From NCBI GenBank assembly GCA_965198285.1, contig OZ240251.1:2666001-2730000 (forward strand): a DNA stretch of 64,000 nt. Reading direction: 5' to 3'. Shown here in pieces: positions 36,099 through 44,290 of this stretch. Below the pieces are notes generated by a model. The model saw nothing but the letters and a program-made list of their open reading frames with translations, had not been told where the DNA came from and searched no databases. Made by a program: the position numbers and the translations under genes. Positions within the stretch are counted from its first letter, which is position 1, and each line of letters starts with the position of its first letter. This stretch comes from UBA11872 sp965198285. Lineage in GTDB: Bacteria; Chloroflexota; UBA11872.

Positions 36099-37028
36099 CT
36101 ACAGGCCGCCGAAGGCTTGGGCGCGGGCTTTGAGGGTTAGGTAGAGGGTTTGGAGGGTGGGGGTGGGGATTCCGGATTGTTGGGCGCGGCGGATGACGGC
36201 GCCGGCGGTGTAGTCGAGTTCTACGCGGCGTTGGTGGGCGAAGTCGACCTGGAGTGAGGTGGTGTTGTCGGGCGGGAGGGTCTGAAGGAGGGTGATGAGG
36301 TCGTCGGTGGTGGAGTCGGGGAGGGCGATGCCCTGGGATCGGGCGACGGCGATGGCTTCATTGAACATGGTGCGGAAGAGGTCGAGCATGCCCCGCGTGG
36401 CGAGGATGGGGCCGAGGGGGAGCTGGCAGGCGGCGGTGACGGGTCCCAGGACGGAGAGCAGGACGAGCTTGATCCAGAGGAGGTGGTTGATGTCGTCGGT
36501 GACCTCGATTTCGATGCCGGAGGCGCGGAGGACCTGGGCGATGGTCTGGACGCGGTCGGTGATTCCGCCGGTTGGTTCGCCGATGGCGGCACGGACTTCG
36601 GCGTCCTGATATTCGATGACGCCGGGTTGGGCGATGTGGGCGGTGAGCCAGGTGGCGCCGCCGATGACGTGCTGTGCGCCGAGGATGGATGAGAGGGTTG
36701 GGACGCTGTCGATGCCGTTTTGGAGGGTGAGGACGGCGGTTTGGTCGCCGATGGCGGGGCGGAGGAGTTGGGCGGCTTGCTGGGTGTCGTAGCACTTGAC
36801 GGCGAAGATGATGAGGTCGGGCTTTGAGGCGGCGTCTTTAGGGTGTTCGACGGCGTTGACGTTGAGCACTTGGCGGGAGCCGTCTTCGCTGAGCATGGAG
36901 AGGCCGTGGTCGCGGATGGCCTGGAGGTGGGGGCCGCGGGCGACGAAGGTGACGTCTTGGCCGGTTTGGAGGAGGCGTGAGCCGATGAAGCCTCCGACGC
37001 CGCCGGAACCCATGATTAGGACTTGCAT
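36099..37028 (-). CDS. 2-dehydropantoate 2-reductase family protein (PanE/ApbA)
   Basis: A 309-residue NADPH-dependent ketopantoate reductase family member. The nucleotide motif GSGGVGGFIG is at the N-terminus, the family segment AVKCYDTQQA and LQNG follow, and the catalytic lysine is expected in LLWIKLVLLSVLGPVTA. It is 24 bp downstream of the double metallo-beta-lactamase gene on the same strand. No other pantothenate gene is nearby, so this may be a paralogue acting on another 2-oxo acid rather than the biosynthetic PanE. Confidence 0.85.
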   Translation of the reverse strand: MQVLIMGSGGVGGFIGSRLLQTGQDVTFVARGPHLQAIRDHGLSMLSEDGSRQVLNVNAVEHPKDAASKPDLIIFAVKCYDTQQAAQLLRPAIGDQTAVLTLQNGIDSVPTLSSILGAQHVIGGATWLTAHIAQPGVIEYQDAEVRAAIGEPTGGITDRVQTIAQVLRASGIEIEVTDDINHLLWIKLVLLSVLGPVTAACQLPLGPILATRGMLDLFRTMFNEAIAVARSQGIALPDSTTDDLITLLQTLPPDNTTSLQVDFAHQRRVELDYTAGAVIRRAQQSGIPTPTLQTLYLTLKARAQAFGGL

Positions 37029-37052
37029 GGTGTGCTCATTTCTAACTTCCGG

Positions 37053-38933
37053 TTAGCAAGCGCCATCGCCAACGGTGACCAGGGCTTCGGGGATGGGGCC
37101 TTGGGTTTGGCCGTCGACGAGGATTTCGGCGGTGAGGATGCGGCGGGTGTCGGGGTTGGGGGGCGCGGTGGCGGTGAGGGTGAGTTCGCCGCGAGTGCCG
37201 GCCTGGAGGTCGAGGGGTTGGAAGGCAGCGGTGGTTTGCCAGCCTGAGGGGCAGAGGAGGCGGGCTTCGAGGCGGACGGGGCGCTCGGCGTTGTTGCGGA
37301 GGAGGAGGCGGTAGGTGCAGGTTTCGCCGGGTTGGACGGAGCGCAGGTAGGGGACCAGGCGGGCCCACCAGAGGTCGACGCCCACGTCGACCGGGTCGTC
37401 GAGCAGGTCGCGGACGACGCGCTCTTTGCGTGAGATGAAGTCGCGGTATTCGGCAGCGCGGCGCGGATCCCAGGGGATGAGTTCGCGGTGGCCGGGGCAG
37501 ACGAGGTCGGGCTGCACGAGGTCCATGACATCGGCGCAGCGGCGGTGCATCCAGAGCTGGAGGCTGTTGCGCAGGACGGTGGTCTGGAAGAGCTGGACGG
37601 TCATGTCGCCGGTGTGGCCGGGGGCGAGTTCGAGAAAGATGTTGTCGCCGGTGAAGGCGACTTTCTGGCCGTCGACGTGGGTGGCGAGGACGGAGTGGAA
37701 TTCGGTTTGGCCAGGGGCGTGGTGGACTTCGAACTCGAACTCCTCCCACTGGAAGCGTTCGCCGTCGGTGAGGTGGCGCTGGATGGGGATGGGGCGCGGG
37801 AGGGTGCAGGGGGTGCTGCACCAGCCGGCGGGGTCTTCAAGGACCTGGGCGACCTCGTCGAGGGCCCAGACGCGGGCGCCTTCGTGGCGAACGAGGTAGG
37901 GGATGCCGGCGGTGTGGTCGTCGTGGATGTGGGTGACGAGAACCATGTCGATGTCGCGGACGCCGTAGGTGTCGCGCAGCTCATCGAGGTGGTGGACGAC
38001 GAAGCGCATGGTGTCGCCGTCTTCGCGTTCCTGGGCGACGGCCATGTGGGCCCAGAAGGCGTGGCCGTAGTCGATGAAGCAGGCTTTGCCGCTCTGGGAG
38101 AGCAGGACGTAGAAGTTGGAGCAGGTGTGGGGTCCGCCCCAGAGGAGGTGGCGGGAGACCTGGATAAATTTGGGGTCGGGGAGGATGTCGAGGCCGTGGT
38201 CCCAGCTGCCGCCGAGGAAGCGCATGCCGCCGCCAAGGCGGGCGAGGGCCATGAGGCGGTCTTCGAGGCGGGTGCAGTCGCCGACGGGATCCTGGATGAG
38301 GTCGCCGTGGGAGGGGAGGGCGAGGTCGGGGGCGTGGCGTCGCAGGGCCTGGAGTGATTGGAGGGTGAAGAGGGCACCCTGCTGGTCGCCGTAGCCGTAC
38401 TCGAGGGCGTGGTACTGGTAGAGGACGCCGCCGGCGGCTAGGAGGTCGCCGGTGAAGGCGATGCGGCGGCCGTCGATCTGGCCGATGAGCATGCTGCTGC
38501 CGTGGGTGTGGCCCTTGGCGGGGATGATCTGGAGGTGGACGTCGCGCCAGGTGAAGGTTTCGTAGTCCTGGAGGTCGGCGTCGACGGTGACGTTTTGGGC
38601 GAGGGTGAAGAAGGTGTTGCGGTCGTTGTAGTTGTCGTAGACGCGCTTGTGTTGCCAGAAGAGTTCGGCCTGGTCGAAGAGGTGGCGTTCGTGCTCGGGG
38701 ACGGCGACTTTCGCGCCGTGTTGGCGGAGTCGTGGGGTGCCCCAGGACTGGTCGCGGTGGTGGTGGGTGTGGAGGACCCACTCGATCTGCCGGACGCCGA
38801 TTTCTTCCAGGTGGTCGACGAGGGCGCCGGAGCCGGCGTCGATGAGGATGCCGCGGTCGCCGGAGGTTATGCAGTAGGCGTTGCAGGTGTCGGTCCAGCG
38901 AAAGATTCGTGGGGCGATGGGGAGCCAAGCCAT
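37053..38933 (-). CDS. Tandem double metallo-beta-lactamase fold protein
   Basis: A 626-residue chain carrying two metallo-beta-lactamase domains. The first shows HTHHHRDQ at 55-62, GHTHGS at 141-146, TGD at 161-163 and PSHGD at 207-211. The second shows THIHDDH at 334-340, FTGD at 427-430 and PGH at 480-482. The first motif reads DQ where the usual DH provides a zinc ligand, so domain one may be altered. Residues 530-626 look like an Ig-like beta-sandwich. I start at ATG 38933; the frame to 39242 adds low-complexity sequence through a repeat. No signal peptide. Reaction unknown; probably a lactone, ester or phosphodiester hydrolase. Confidence 0.82.
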   Translation of the reverse strand: MAWLPIAPRIFRWTDTCNAYCITSGDRGILIDAGSGALVDHLEEIGVRQIEWVLHTHHHRDQSWGTPRLRQHGAKVAVPEHERHLFDQAELFWQHKRVYDNYNDRNTFFTLAQNVTVDADLQDYETFTWRDVHLQIIPAKGHTHGSSMLIGQIDGRRIAFTGDLLAAGGVLYQYHALEYGYGDQQGALFTLQSLQALRRHAPDLALPSHGDLIQDPVGDCTRLEDRLMALARLGGGMRFLGGSWDHGLDILPDPKFIQVSRHLLWGGPHTCSNFYVLLSQSGKACFIDYGHAFWAHMAVAQEREDGDTMRFVVHHLDELRDTYGVRDIDMVLVTHIHDDHTAGIPYLVRHEGARVWALDEVAQVLEDPAGWCSTPCTLPRPIPIQRHLTDGERFQWEEFEFEVHHAPGQTEFHSVLATHVDGQKVAFTGDNIFLELAPGHTGDMTVQLFQTTVLRNSLQLWMHRRCADVMDLVQPDLVCPGHRELIPWDPRRAAEYRDFISRKERVVRDLLDDPVDVGVDLWWARLVPYLRSVQPGETCTYRLLLRNNAERPVRLEARLLCPSGWQTTAAFQPLDLQAGTRGELTLTATAPPNPDTRRILTAEILVDGQTQGPIPEALVTVGDGAC

Positions 38934-39075
38934 GAACGCCTCATCATGCGGGCGGCACGGAGCAGCGTAAGGGACCGCGGGCTGGGGCGCGAGACGCGCG
39001 GTCTGGCGGTGGGGGCTGGGGCGGGGCGTCGGACCGGCTGGGCGACGAAGCGCGGAGCGCGAAATGGGGCAGGTT

Positions 39076-39120
39076 TGCGCGCGTAAGAGTTTTTTCCAAA
39101 AAACTCTTCGGCCGCGGCGG
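39076..39120. repeat. Dispersed palindrome repeat, copy 3
   Basis: The same 24 bp palindrome as copy 2, here at 39084-39107, with the conserved gcgcgcgt flank on one side and cggccgcggcgggg on the other. Confidence 0.7.
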
Positions 39121-39372
39121 GGGGATTGGGGGCGCGAATTCGGCGGCCAGGGGCGACCTGTGGACGGGCTGGCGGGGCGCCCTGGAGTGTGGCGGAGCGT
39201 CGTTGGGCGGGGGGACGGAGGCGCTGATTTGGGCGCGGGCATAGTCGCATGAGCGGGGGTGTGCGGCGATGCCGCCTGAGCCGAGTCGCGGCGCTGCTGG
39301 GCGAGGGGTGGCAGGGCGGTGCGGCGGGCGGAGGTGGGGCATCCGAATCTCAGGTTGCGATATTGTCAGGCC

Positions 39373-39384
39373 TAGTGTACACTA
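39373..39384. promoter_or_regulatory. Palindrome tagtgtacacta, possible operator
   Basis: A perfect 12 bp palindrome about 230 bp upstream of epimerase copy B. The equivalent position upstream of copy A holds agtgtacact at 30415-30424 followed by the same aagtg. A related gtatacact sits near 6236. Being conserved in the duplicated upstream block it could be a regulator binding site, but it may simply be part of the repeat. Confidence 0.35.
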
Positions 39385-39614
39385 AGTGAAAACAGACGGC
39401 AAGTCCCGCTTCTGTCGGCAGCCGGCGAGGGGCTGTGGGCGGGGGGTGGTCGTTGCCTGCCAGTGATCGTTGGCCGGTGAACGGCGGTGGGCAGGGTTCG
39501 GCACTGTAGCGTGACGGGCAATGGCGGCCCGCGTCTGAGGCTGCCGCCGAACAGACACGTCCGTGCTTGGATGACGGGCATTTGGGTTCCACCAAGAGAG
39601 AGCCAACGGGGGAG

Positions 39615-40679
39615 ATGATGAAGATTCTGGTGACGGGCGGGACGGGGAGGATCGGGGCGAATTTGTCGGTGGAGCTGCTGGCACGAGGGCACGACATCCG
39701 ATGTTTGGTGTATCCGGGAGATGCGAGTCGGGCGGACAAGCTGGCGGGGTATGCGGGGGTGGAGGTGGTGGAAGGGGATTTGCGCGATTTCGACGATGTG
39801 AAGCGGGCGGTGCAGGGGGTGGATGCGATTTATCACCTGGCGGCGGCGTTTGGTGGTCCGTTGGACAACCGGCAGTACCTGAATATCAACGGGATGGGAA
39901 CGCTGAACATCCTGGAGGCGGTTCGGGCGGACCTGCCGAATTTGCAGCGTCTGGTGTATGCGTGCACGGAGGCGATTTGCTGGCAGCTGGGGGAGAAGGG
40001 GCGGTTCTTCGAAGAGCCGATTTCCGAGTCGATGGTGAGCCGGTACAAGCAGATGCCCTATTTCCTGACGAAGTGGGTGGGCGAGGAACTGTGCATGACG
40101 TATCACCGGCAGTACGGGATTCCGGCGACGTCGATGCGGTTTGCGACGGTGATCGAGCCGGGGGAATTCCTGAATGCGGACGGGCTGCCGGGGCGGTTCC
40201 TGCTGAGCGAGGCGGTTGAGCGGTTTGGCGGCGAGGCGGCGGAGAGTGCGGAAAACGAGGAGATTCTGCGGGAGTTGCGGTCGCTGTGGACGGGCGAGGA
40301 GAAGTTGCTGCTGAGTCGGTGTCCGAACGGGGTGGCGTATAAGCAGGAGTTCGTGGACGTGCGGGACGTGGTTCAGGGGCTGGTGCTGGCGCTGGAGAAG
40401 GACGCGGCGGTGGGCGAGGAGTTCACGCTGGGCGGGGCGGCGGTGTTTCGATGGGATGAGCATGTGCCCTGGTTTGCGGAGCGGTATGGGCTGAAGTTCG
40501 TGGATGCGCGGTTGCCGGAGTCGAATTTCTTTGAGTTCGATCTGAGCAAGATTAAGGGGTTGCTGGGGTATGAGCCTGAGCATGATGTGAAGAGCGTGGT
40601 GGAGACGGCGGAGGCTATTAGGCGGGGGGAGGCGACGGGGGTGGTGCCGACGGGGGTTCGGTATGGGGGGCGGGGGTGA
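39615..40679 (+). CDS. NAD-dependent epimerase/dehydratase, copy B
   Basis: A 354-residue close paralogue of the gene at 31085-32146, with the same TGGTGRIGAN nucleotide motif, YHLAAAFGG, and Y-x-x-x-K in PYFLTKWVGEE. Only scattered substitutions separate the two, for example ACTEAICWQLGEKG against ACTEAIYWRLGEKG. It starts at ATGATG 39615 behind gggggag. The near identity and shared upstream DNA point to a recent duplication of gene plus control region, followed by the accumulation of the genes between them. Confidence 0.87.
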   Translation: MMKILVTGGTGRIGANLSVELLARGHDIRCLVYPGDASRADKLAGYAGVEVVEGDLRDFDDVKRAVQGVDAIYHLAAAFGGPLDNRQYLNINGMGTLNILEAVRADLPNLQRLVYACTEAICWQLGEKGRFFEEPISESMVSRYKQMPYFLTKWVGEELCMTYHRQYGIPATSMRFATVIEPGEFLNADGLPGRFLLSEAVERFGGEAAESAENEEILRELRSLWTGEEKLLLSRCPNGVAYKQEFVDVRDVVQGLVLALEKDAAVGEEFTLGGAAVFRWDEHVPWFAERYGLKFVDARLPESNFFEFDLSKIKGLLGYEPEHDVKSVVETAEAIRRGEATGVVPTGVRYGGRG

Positions 40680-41018
40680 CGGGTCTCCGGCCTGGGCTGG
40701 GGTTCTGGCGGCTGTGACCACCTTGATCCGGTAGATGTTGCTACGGGCTGTGGAGATGGGAGACCTACGCACGAGAGCGGACCAGGGGCAAATAACTCCC
40801 GCGTACCTGTTGGAGGCCGATTCGCACCCTGCACCCGCACTTGCAGTCAGAGGCCGCCTCTAGTCCGACTGAATTGTCCACCAGCCTCTCGGACTCCATC
40901 GTTCTATTCTCTGTATTTGTAACCTATCTTACCAAAGGCTGGATTAGCTGTTTTAAGCATGGTATCGTGCATCGTTTGCGTAGCCAAATGCCACGTTCTG
41001 AACTGGGCGGTGAGGAAC
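40680..41018. other. Intergenic, partly AT-rich
   Basis: A 339 bp stretch with no gene I can support. GC content drops sharply from about 40840, marking the border of an AT-richer segment that includes the following gene. The segment near 40900-40960 is rich in short T runs and could hold a promoter, but no clear -35/-10 pair stands out. Confidence 0.5.
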
Positions 41019-41645
41019 TTGCGTAAGATATCAGTAGTAATAGGGATCATAGTGTTAGCAGCCTCTACCACCCTTGTGTTTGCACATGGTGGCGGCCTCA
41101 ATACCGATGGTTGCCACAATGAACGCCGCACAAGCGGGTATCACTGCCATCGGCCACAAACACGTACACGGCCAGTCGTAACGCCGCGCCCGACTCCCAG
41201 ACCAACAGCAGCCGTGCGCACCTACCAGCAGTGCGATGCGGTGCCGACACACCATTTGAGGTTTGATACGCAGGGTCGGGTAGCAGTGCAAAGGCATTTG
41301 GTGCCAACGCAGCCGGACAATGATCGTGATGGTCTCGCGTGCGGTGGTCAGCTAGAGCACAAGCGGTACCTTCTTGCGCCATCTCCATCGCCGACCCCAA
41401 GAGCGCCGACGGTTGCAGCGACGCCACGGACGTCTAAGGTGCTCGGTCAGGCGGCGCAAGGGACGGAGGTTCCTACTGCTCAGATTCCTAACGTTCCTAG
41501 GCGCGCAAAAGGGGAAATCGTGCGGTATACACCAACGAACGAGGTTTACGGCGCTTGTCGTGCGAAGTTCCCATACACACACCTCACCGACTGTAATGTG
41601 GACTACGACTTCCTCATGCTGTTCTGGCTGAGCAATGCGGTGTAG
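41019..41645 (+). CDS. Secreted YHYH / Excalibur-like protein
   Basis: A 208-residue exported protein starting at TTG 41019. The signal peptide (RKISVVIGIIVLAASTTLVFA) is followed by HGGGLNTDGCHNE and GYHCH, the histidine/cysteine pattern of YHYH-type domains. A Pro/Thr-rich linker then leads to a segment with DNDRDGLACGG, the calcium-loop and cysteine pattern of Excalibur-type repeats. The rest is proline-rich and low complexity, ending in a cysteine-containing tail. It lies in an AT-richer island with no co-directional neighbour close by, which suggests acquisition. Its role at the cell surface is unknown. Confidence 0.72.
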   Translation: MRKISVVIGIIVLAASTTLVFAHGGGLNTDGCHNERRTSGYHCHRPQTRTRPVVTPRPTPRPTAAVRTYQQCDAVPTHHLRFDTQGRVAVQRHLVPTQPDNDRDGLACGGQLEHKRYLLAPSPSPTPRAPTVAATPRTSKVLGQAAQGTEVPTAQIPNVPRRAKGEIVRYTPTNEVYGACRAKFPYTHLTDCNVDYDFLMLFWLSNAV

Positions 41646-42495
41646 GTGATTGACGGTGGGGCAGCGGCGCCCGCGCTTAGTCCCTGTCGCCCGGCCCCAA
41701 CAAGGCCGAAGAGCACACCATTGGCGCGTCAGGCCGCTCATTTGGTCCCTTCAGCTACCTCGGTCCCGACGATGCGTCATCCGCGTCTGAGGCGCATCTG
41801 TGGAGCCGGTGCAGGACGGCGTTGGTGATCGGTCCCCTATCGCCTCCGCCGCCGCGGCGTAGCACGGCGACCGTCGTGTTCGTCCCGCTGGCCGGGTAGA
41901 GCCGTTGAATCGCGTAATTCCCGGTGACCGCCAGGATGTTGCGGTCGGGCGGCTTGGGCAACTGAACTAGCCACTCTCGGTGGTCGGGCCGGGCTGGGCG
42001 ACGAAGCCTAGGCTGTGGGACGGGCGGGCTGCGAGGGCGTCGACGTGGGGGGGTGCGGATGGCGGGGTTGCCGGCGCAGCGGAGGGTGTCCCAACGTTGC
42101 TGGTCAGTGGTTATGAAGAAGAAGCTGGGGGGTCGGGCATGGGTGTGAGGCGGGTGGGTGTGCGGGAGGCTAGCGCCGGCGACGGGCTGGGGCCAGTGGT
42201 CGGCTTGGATCCGCGGGGCTCAGGCTGGGGCGTTTGGGGTCTGATCTGACCGGCCACGTACAAGCTGACTCCCTGTGCGGGAGGCACTTCCATTCGTTCC
42301 CGACGCGTGGGCAATCGCGGGCAAGTCAACGTTGAGCAACGAGTCTCCGGTGACCTGGCACGCGTGCGGCAGCGAGCCGCGACGCCGGCTCAACGCGATC
42401 AACGCCGGACTGCGGTGACTGTAGCGGTTTCTCACAGGGCTACTACTCGGGGCTATGGTGTGGACACAATCGAAGGGCCATCCCCAACTGGTGCC
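41646..42495. other. Gene-free stretch
   Basis: About 850 bp with no convincing gene. A minus-strand frame at 41755-41961 encodes a plausible-looking stretch (NILAVTGNYAIQRLYPASG) that could be the remnant of a decayed gene, but it has no ribosome binding site. Other frames are low complexity. Confidence 0.5.
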
Positions 42496-42747
42496 ATGCG
42501 GGTGAGGTTTACGAGGCACGCTCGCCACGTGATGCGCGAGCGGGCGATCCGCGTGGAGTGGGTCGAGCGGGCCGTAGCTTCACCGGAGCTGCGAGTGCCC
42601 GATCCCAACGATTCCGAGATAGAACGCTTCTTTGGTCGCGTACCGGAGCGCGGTGACCGGGTGCTGCGGGTGGCTGTGAATACCCGCGTTGTTCCCTGGC
42701 GAGTCGTCAGCGTATTCTTTGATCGTGGTATGCGAGGTGAACTATGA
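42496..42747 (+). CDS. DUF4258 domain protein, toxin-like
   Basis: An 83-residue basic protein starting at ATG 42496. It begins MRVRFTRHARHVMRERAI, the typical DUF4258 opening, and ends with VPWRVVSVFFDRGMRG. This family is related to small RelE/BrnT-like toxins. Its stop overlaps the start of the DUF2283 gene (ATGA), the usual arrangement of these pairs. The longer in-frame reading from 42307 is not supported. Toxic activity is inferred from family and arrangement only. Confidence 0.83.
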   Translation: MRVRFTRHARHVMRERAIRVEWVERAVASPELRVPDPNDSEIERFFGRVPERGDRVLRVAVNTRVVPWRVVSVFFDRGMRGEL

Positions 42748-42944
42748 AGCTGAACGTGGACCGAGAAGCCGACGCGCTGTATTTGCGCCTTGACGACTCG
42801 GCGATTGTCGAGTCCGAGGAGGTCTCTCCAGGCGTCGTGCTGGACTACAACGATGTGAATGAAGTGGTTGGCGTGGAAATGCTGCACCTTTCGAAGCGGT
42901 CCTCGGAGCTCGACCTGACCGCCGTGGAGTTCGAGACGGTCTAG
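42744..42944 (+). CDS. DUF2283 domain protein, antitoxin-like partner
   Basis: A 66-residue acidic protein, with the DUF2283 pattern LNVDREADALYLRL, then SPGVVLDYN and VGVEML. It overlaps the DUF4258 gene by 4 bp. The acidic partner of a basic small protein with coupled translation suggests a toxin-antitoxin-like unit. The order, toxin-like first, is less common among classical pairs but usual for this combination. Confidence 0.83.
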   Translation: MKLNVDREADALYLRLDDSAIVESEEVSPGVVLDYNDVNEVVGVEMLHLSKRSSELDLTAVEFETV

Positions 42945-43056
42945 CGAGGTATTCCTGCCGACTCGCTCGAGGGGTGCGATGATGAACTTCGCCGCACTGA
43001 GTCCGACATGAAGAACGTGGTCGGAAGACTGCCGACTTGCTGATTGAGGTGAAGGC

Positions 43057-44085
43057 TTGAACGCGCTCGACGCTGCCGTAGTCGTCCTGGGCGACGCGGA
43101 GCGGCCACTGCACTACCAAGAGATCACGAAGCGAATACTGGAACGCAAGTTATGGACCACAGAAGGACGAACGCCGTGGGACACCGTAAACGCAGGCCTT
43201 GCCGTTGAAATCAAGAACCGGGGCTCGGCCTCGCGCTACATTCGCGTGAGTCCCGGCCGCTACGCGCTGAATCAAGATGTATCTAGCGGAACCGAGTCAG
43301 ATAACAAATGCCATCCAGCCAACGGCGAGAAAAGCGCTGCAAGCGCCAGCATGTCGTTCACCGACGCGGCCGAACAGATTCTGAGCGAGTCGGTCAACCA
43401 AGAGCTGCTGCACTATGCGGAGATCACGAAGCGCGCGCTTGAACTTGGGCTCATACACACCAAAGGGCGCACGCCGGCCGCGACGATGTACGCGGTCATC
43501 CTGACCGAGATCCGACGCCAGGAGGAACGCGGGGAGTCACCCCGCTTTGTGCGGCACGGGCGGGGGATGGTCGGTCTAAGCGCTTGGCTGCCCGACGAGG
43601 TGGCGAAACTGATCGACGAACGAAATCGGGAGGTACGGGATGGGCTGCTCGACCGTGCCCGTGGCGCGTCGCCGGCTGATTTCGAGAGTCTCGTTGGACA
43701 GCTCCTGGTTGCAATGGGGTTTGAGAACGTTGAGGTGACAGACGTGTCCGGGGATGGCGGAATAGACGTTCGAGGAACGCTGGTTGTCGGTGATTCGATT
43801 CGAATCCGAATGGCTGTTCAGGCAAAGCGCTGGAAGAGCAACGTGCAGAAGCCGGTGGTGCAGCAAGTTCGCGGATCGCTGGGAGCGCACGAACAGGGCC
43901 TCATTATCACGACGAGCGATTTCAGCGCCGGGGCGAAGGAGGAAGCGCAGCGCTCGGATGCTGCACCTGTGGCGCTCATTGGCGGGGAGCAACTGGCGGC
44001 ACTGCTGGCTGAGCACAAGATTGGTGCTCGGATGACGAGCTACGAGCTCTACACGCTTGATGAGGTCGATAGCGCCGAAGCGTGA
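43057..44085 (+). CDS. HARE-HTH / Mrr-type restriction endonuclease
   Basis: A 342-residue protein with two N-terminal HARE-HTH domains (about 1-73 and 99-176; each contains LHYxEITKR and GRTP) and a C-terminal Mrr-like PD-(D/E)XK nuclease. The catalytic residues are D237 in SGDGGIDVRG and the QAK at 255-257, followed by RGSLGAHEQGLIITT. HARE domains are thought to read modified or unusual DNA, so this is probably a modification-dependent (type IV-like) enzyme. TTG 43057 is used as start. It is 112 bp downstream of the DUF4258/DUF2283 pair. Confidence 0.87.
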   Translation: MNALDAAVVVLGDAERPLHYQEITKRILERKLWTTEGRTPWDTVNAGLAVEIKNRGSASRYIRVSPGRYALNQDVSSGTESDNKCHPANGEKSAASASMSFTDAAEQILSESVNQELLHYAEITKRALELGLIHTKGRTPAATMYAVILTEIRRQEERGESPRFVRHGRGMVGLSAWLPDEVAKLIDERNREVRDGLLDRARGASPADFESLVGQLLVAMGFENVEVTDVSGDGGIDVRGTLVVGDSIRIRMAVQAKRWKSNVQKPVVQQVRGSLGAHEQGLIITTSDFSAGAKEEAQRSDAAPVALIGGEQLAALLAEHKIGARMTSYELYTLDEVDSAEA

Positions 44086-44247
44086 CGGCTGACGGCTGCG
44101 CTGCCGCACGTCCCAACGAAACGTCTCACGTCCAGGCCGCACGGCCAGTTCGAGCACGGTTTTGTCCGGTTGCTCGTTGATCAGCCTGGACACCCGCCGG
44201 AGACTCCGCCCGGAAAGCCCGCGTAGCGATACCTGCGATTGGGGCGG

Positions 44248-44280
44248 GGGATGGGCGGAAGTCGGGATTCCTCGGGGGAC
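44248..44280. repeat. Target-like repeat beside IS110 copy 1
   Basis: The sequence ggcggaagtcgggattcctc followed by gggggacctcg lies just past the end of the transposase gene. It matches 46028-46060, which is in the same position relative to the second IS110 transposase, and a third variant lies at about 45958-45977. The gattcctcgg core also matches the repeat at 5465-5507. Confidence 0.6.
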
Positions 44281-44290
44281 CTCGACGCTC

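Larger units (their letters stand above)
38934..39614. other. Gene-free, repeat-bearing stretch upstream of epimerase copy B
   Basis: About 680 bp without a supported gene. It holds the third dispersed palindrome (39076-39120) and, at about 39250-39445, a block duplicated from 30305-30490, including the palindrome tagtgtacacta at 39373-39384. It lies between the divergent double-domain hydrolase gene and epimerase copy B. Confidence 0.6.

Noticed and set aside
37488..38357. A 289-codon + strand frame rich in Gly, Val and Asp
   Set aside because: It is antisense to the double metallo-beta-lactamase gene, whose metal motifs are all intact.
41755..41961. A 68-codon minus-strand gene
   Set aside because: Part of it looks protein-like, but it has no ribosome binding site, partner or recognisable domain, so it is only mentioned as a possible remnant.
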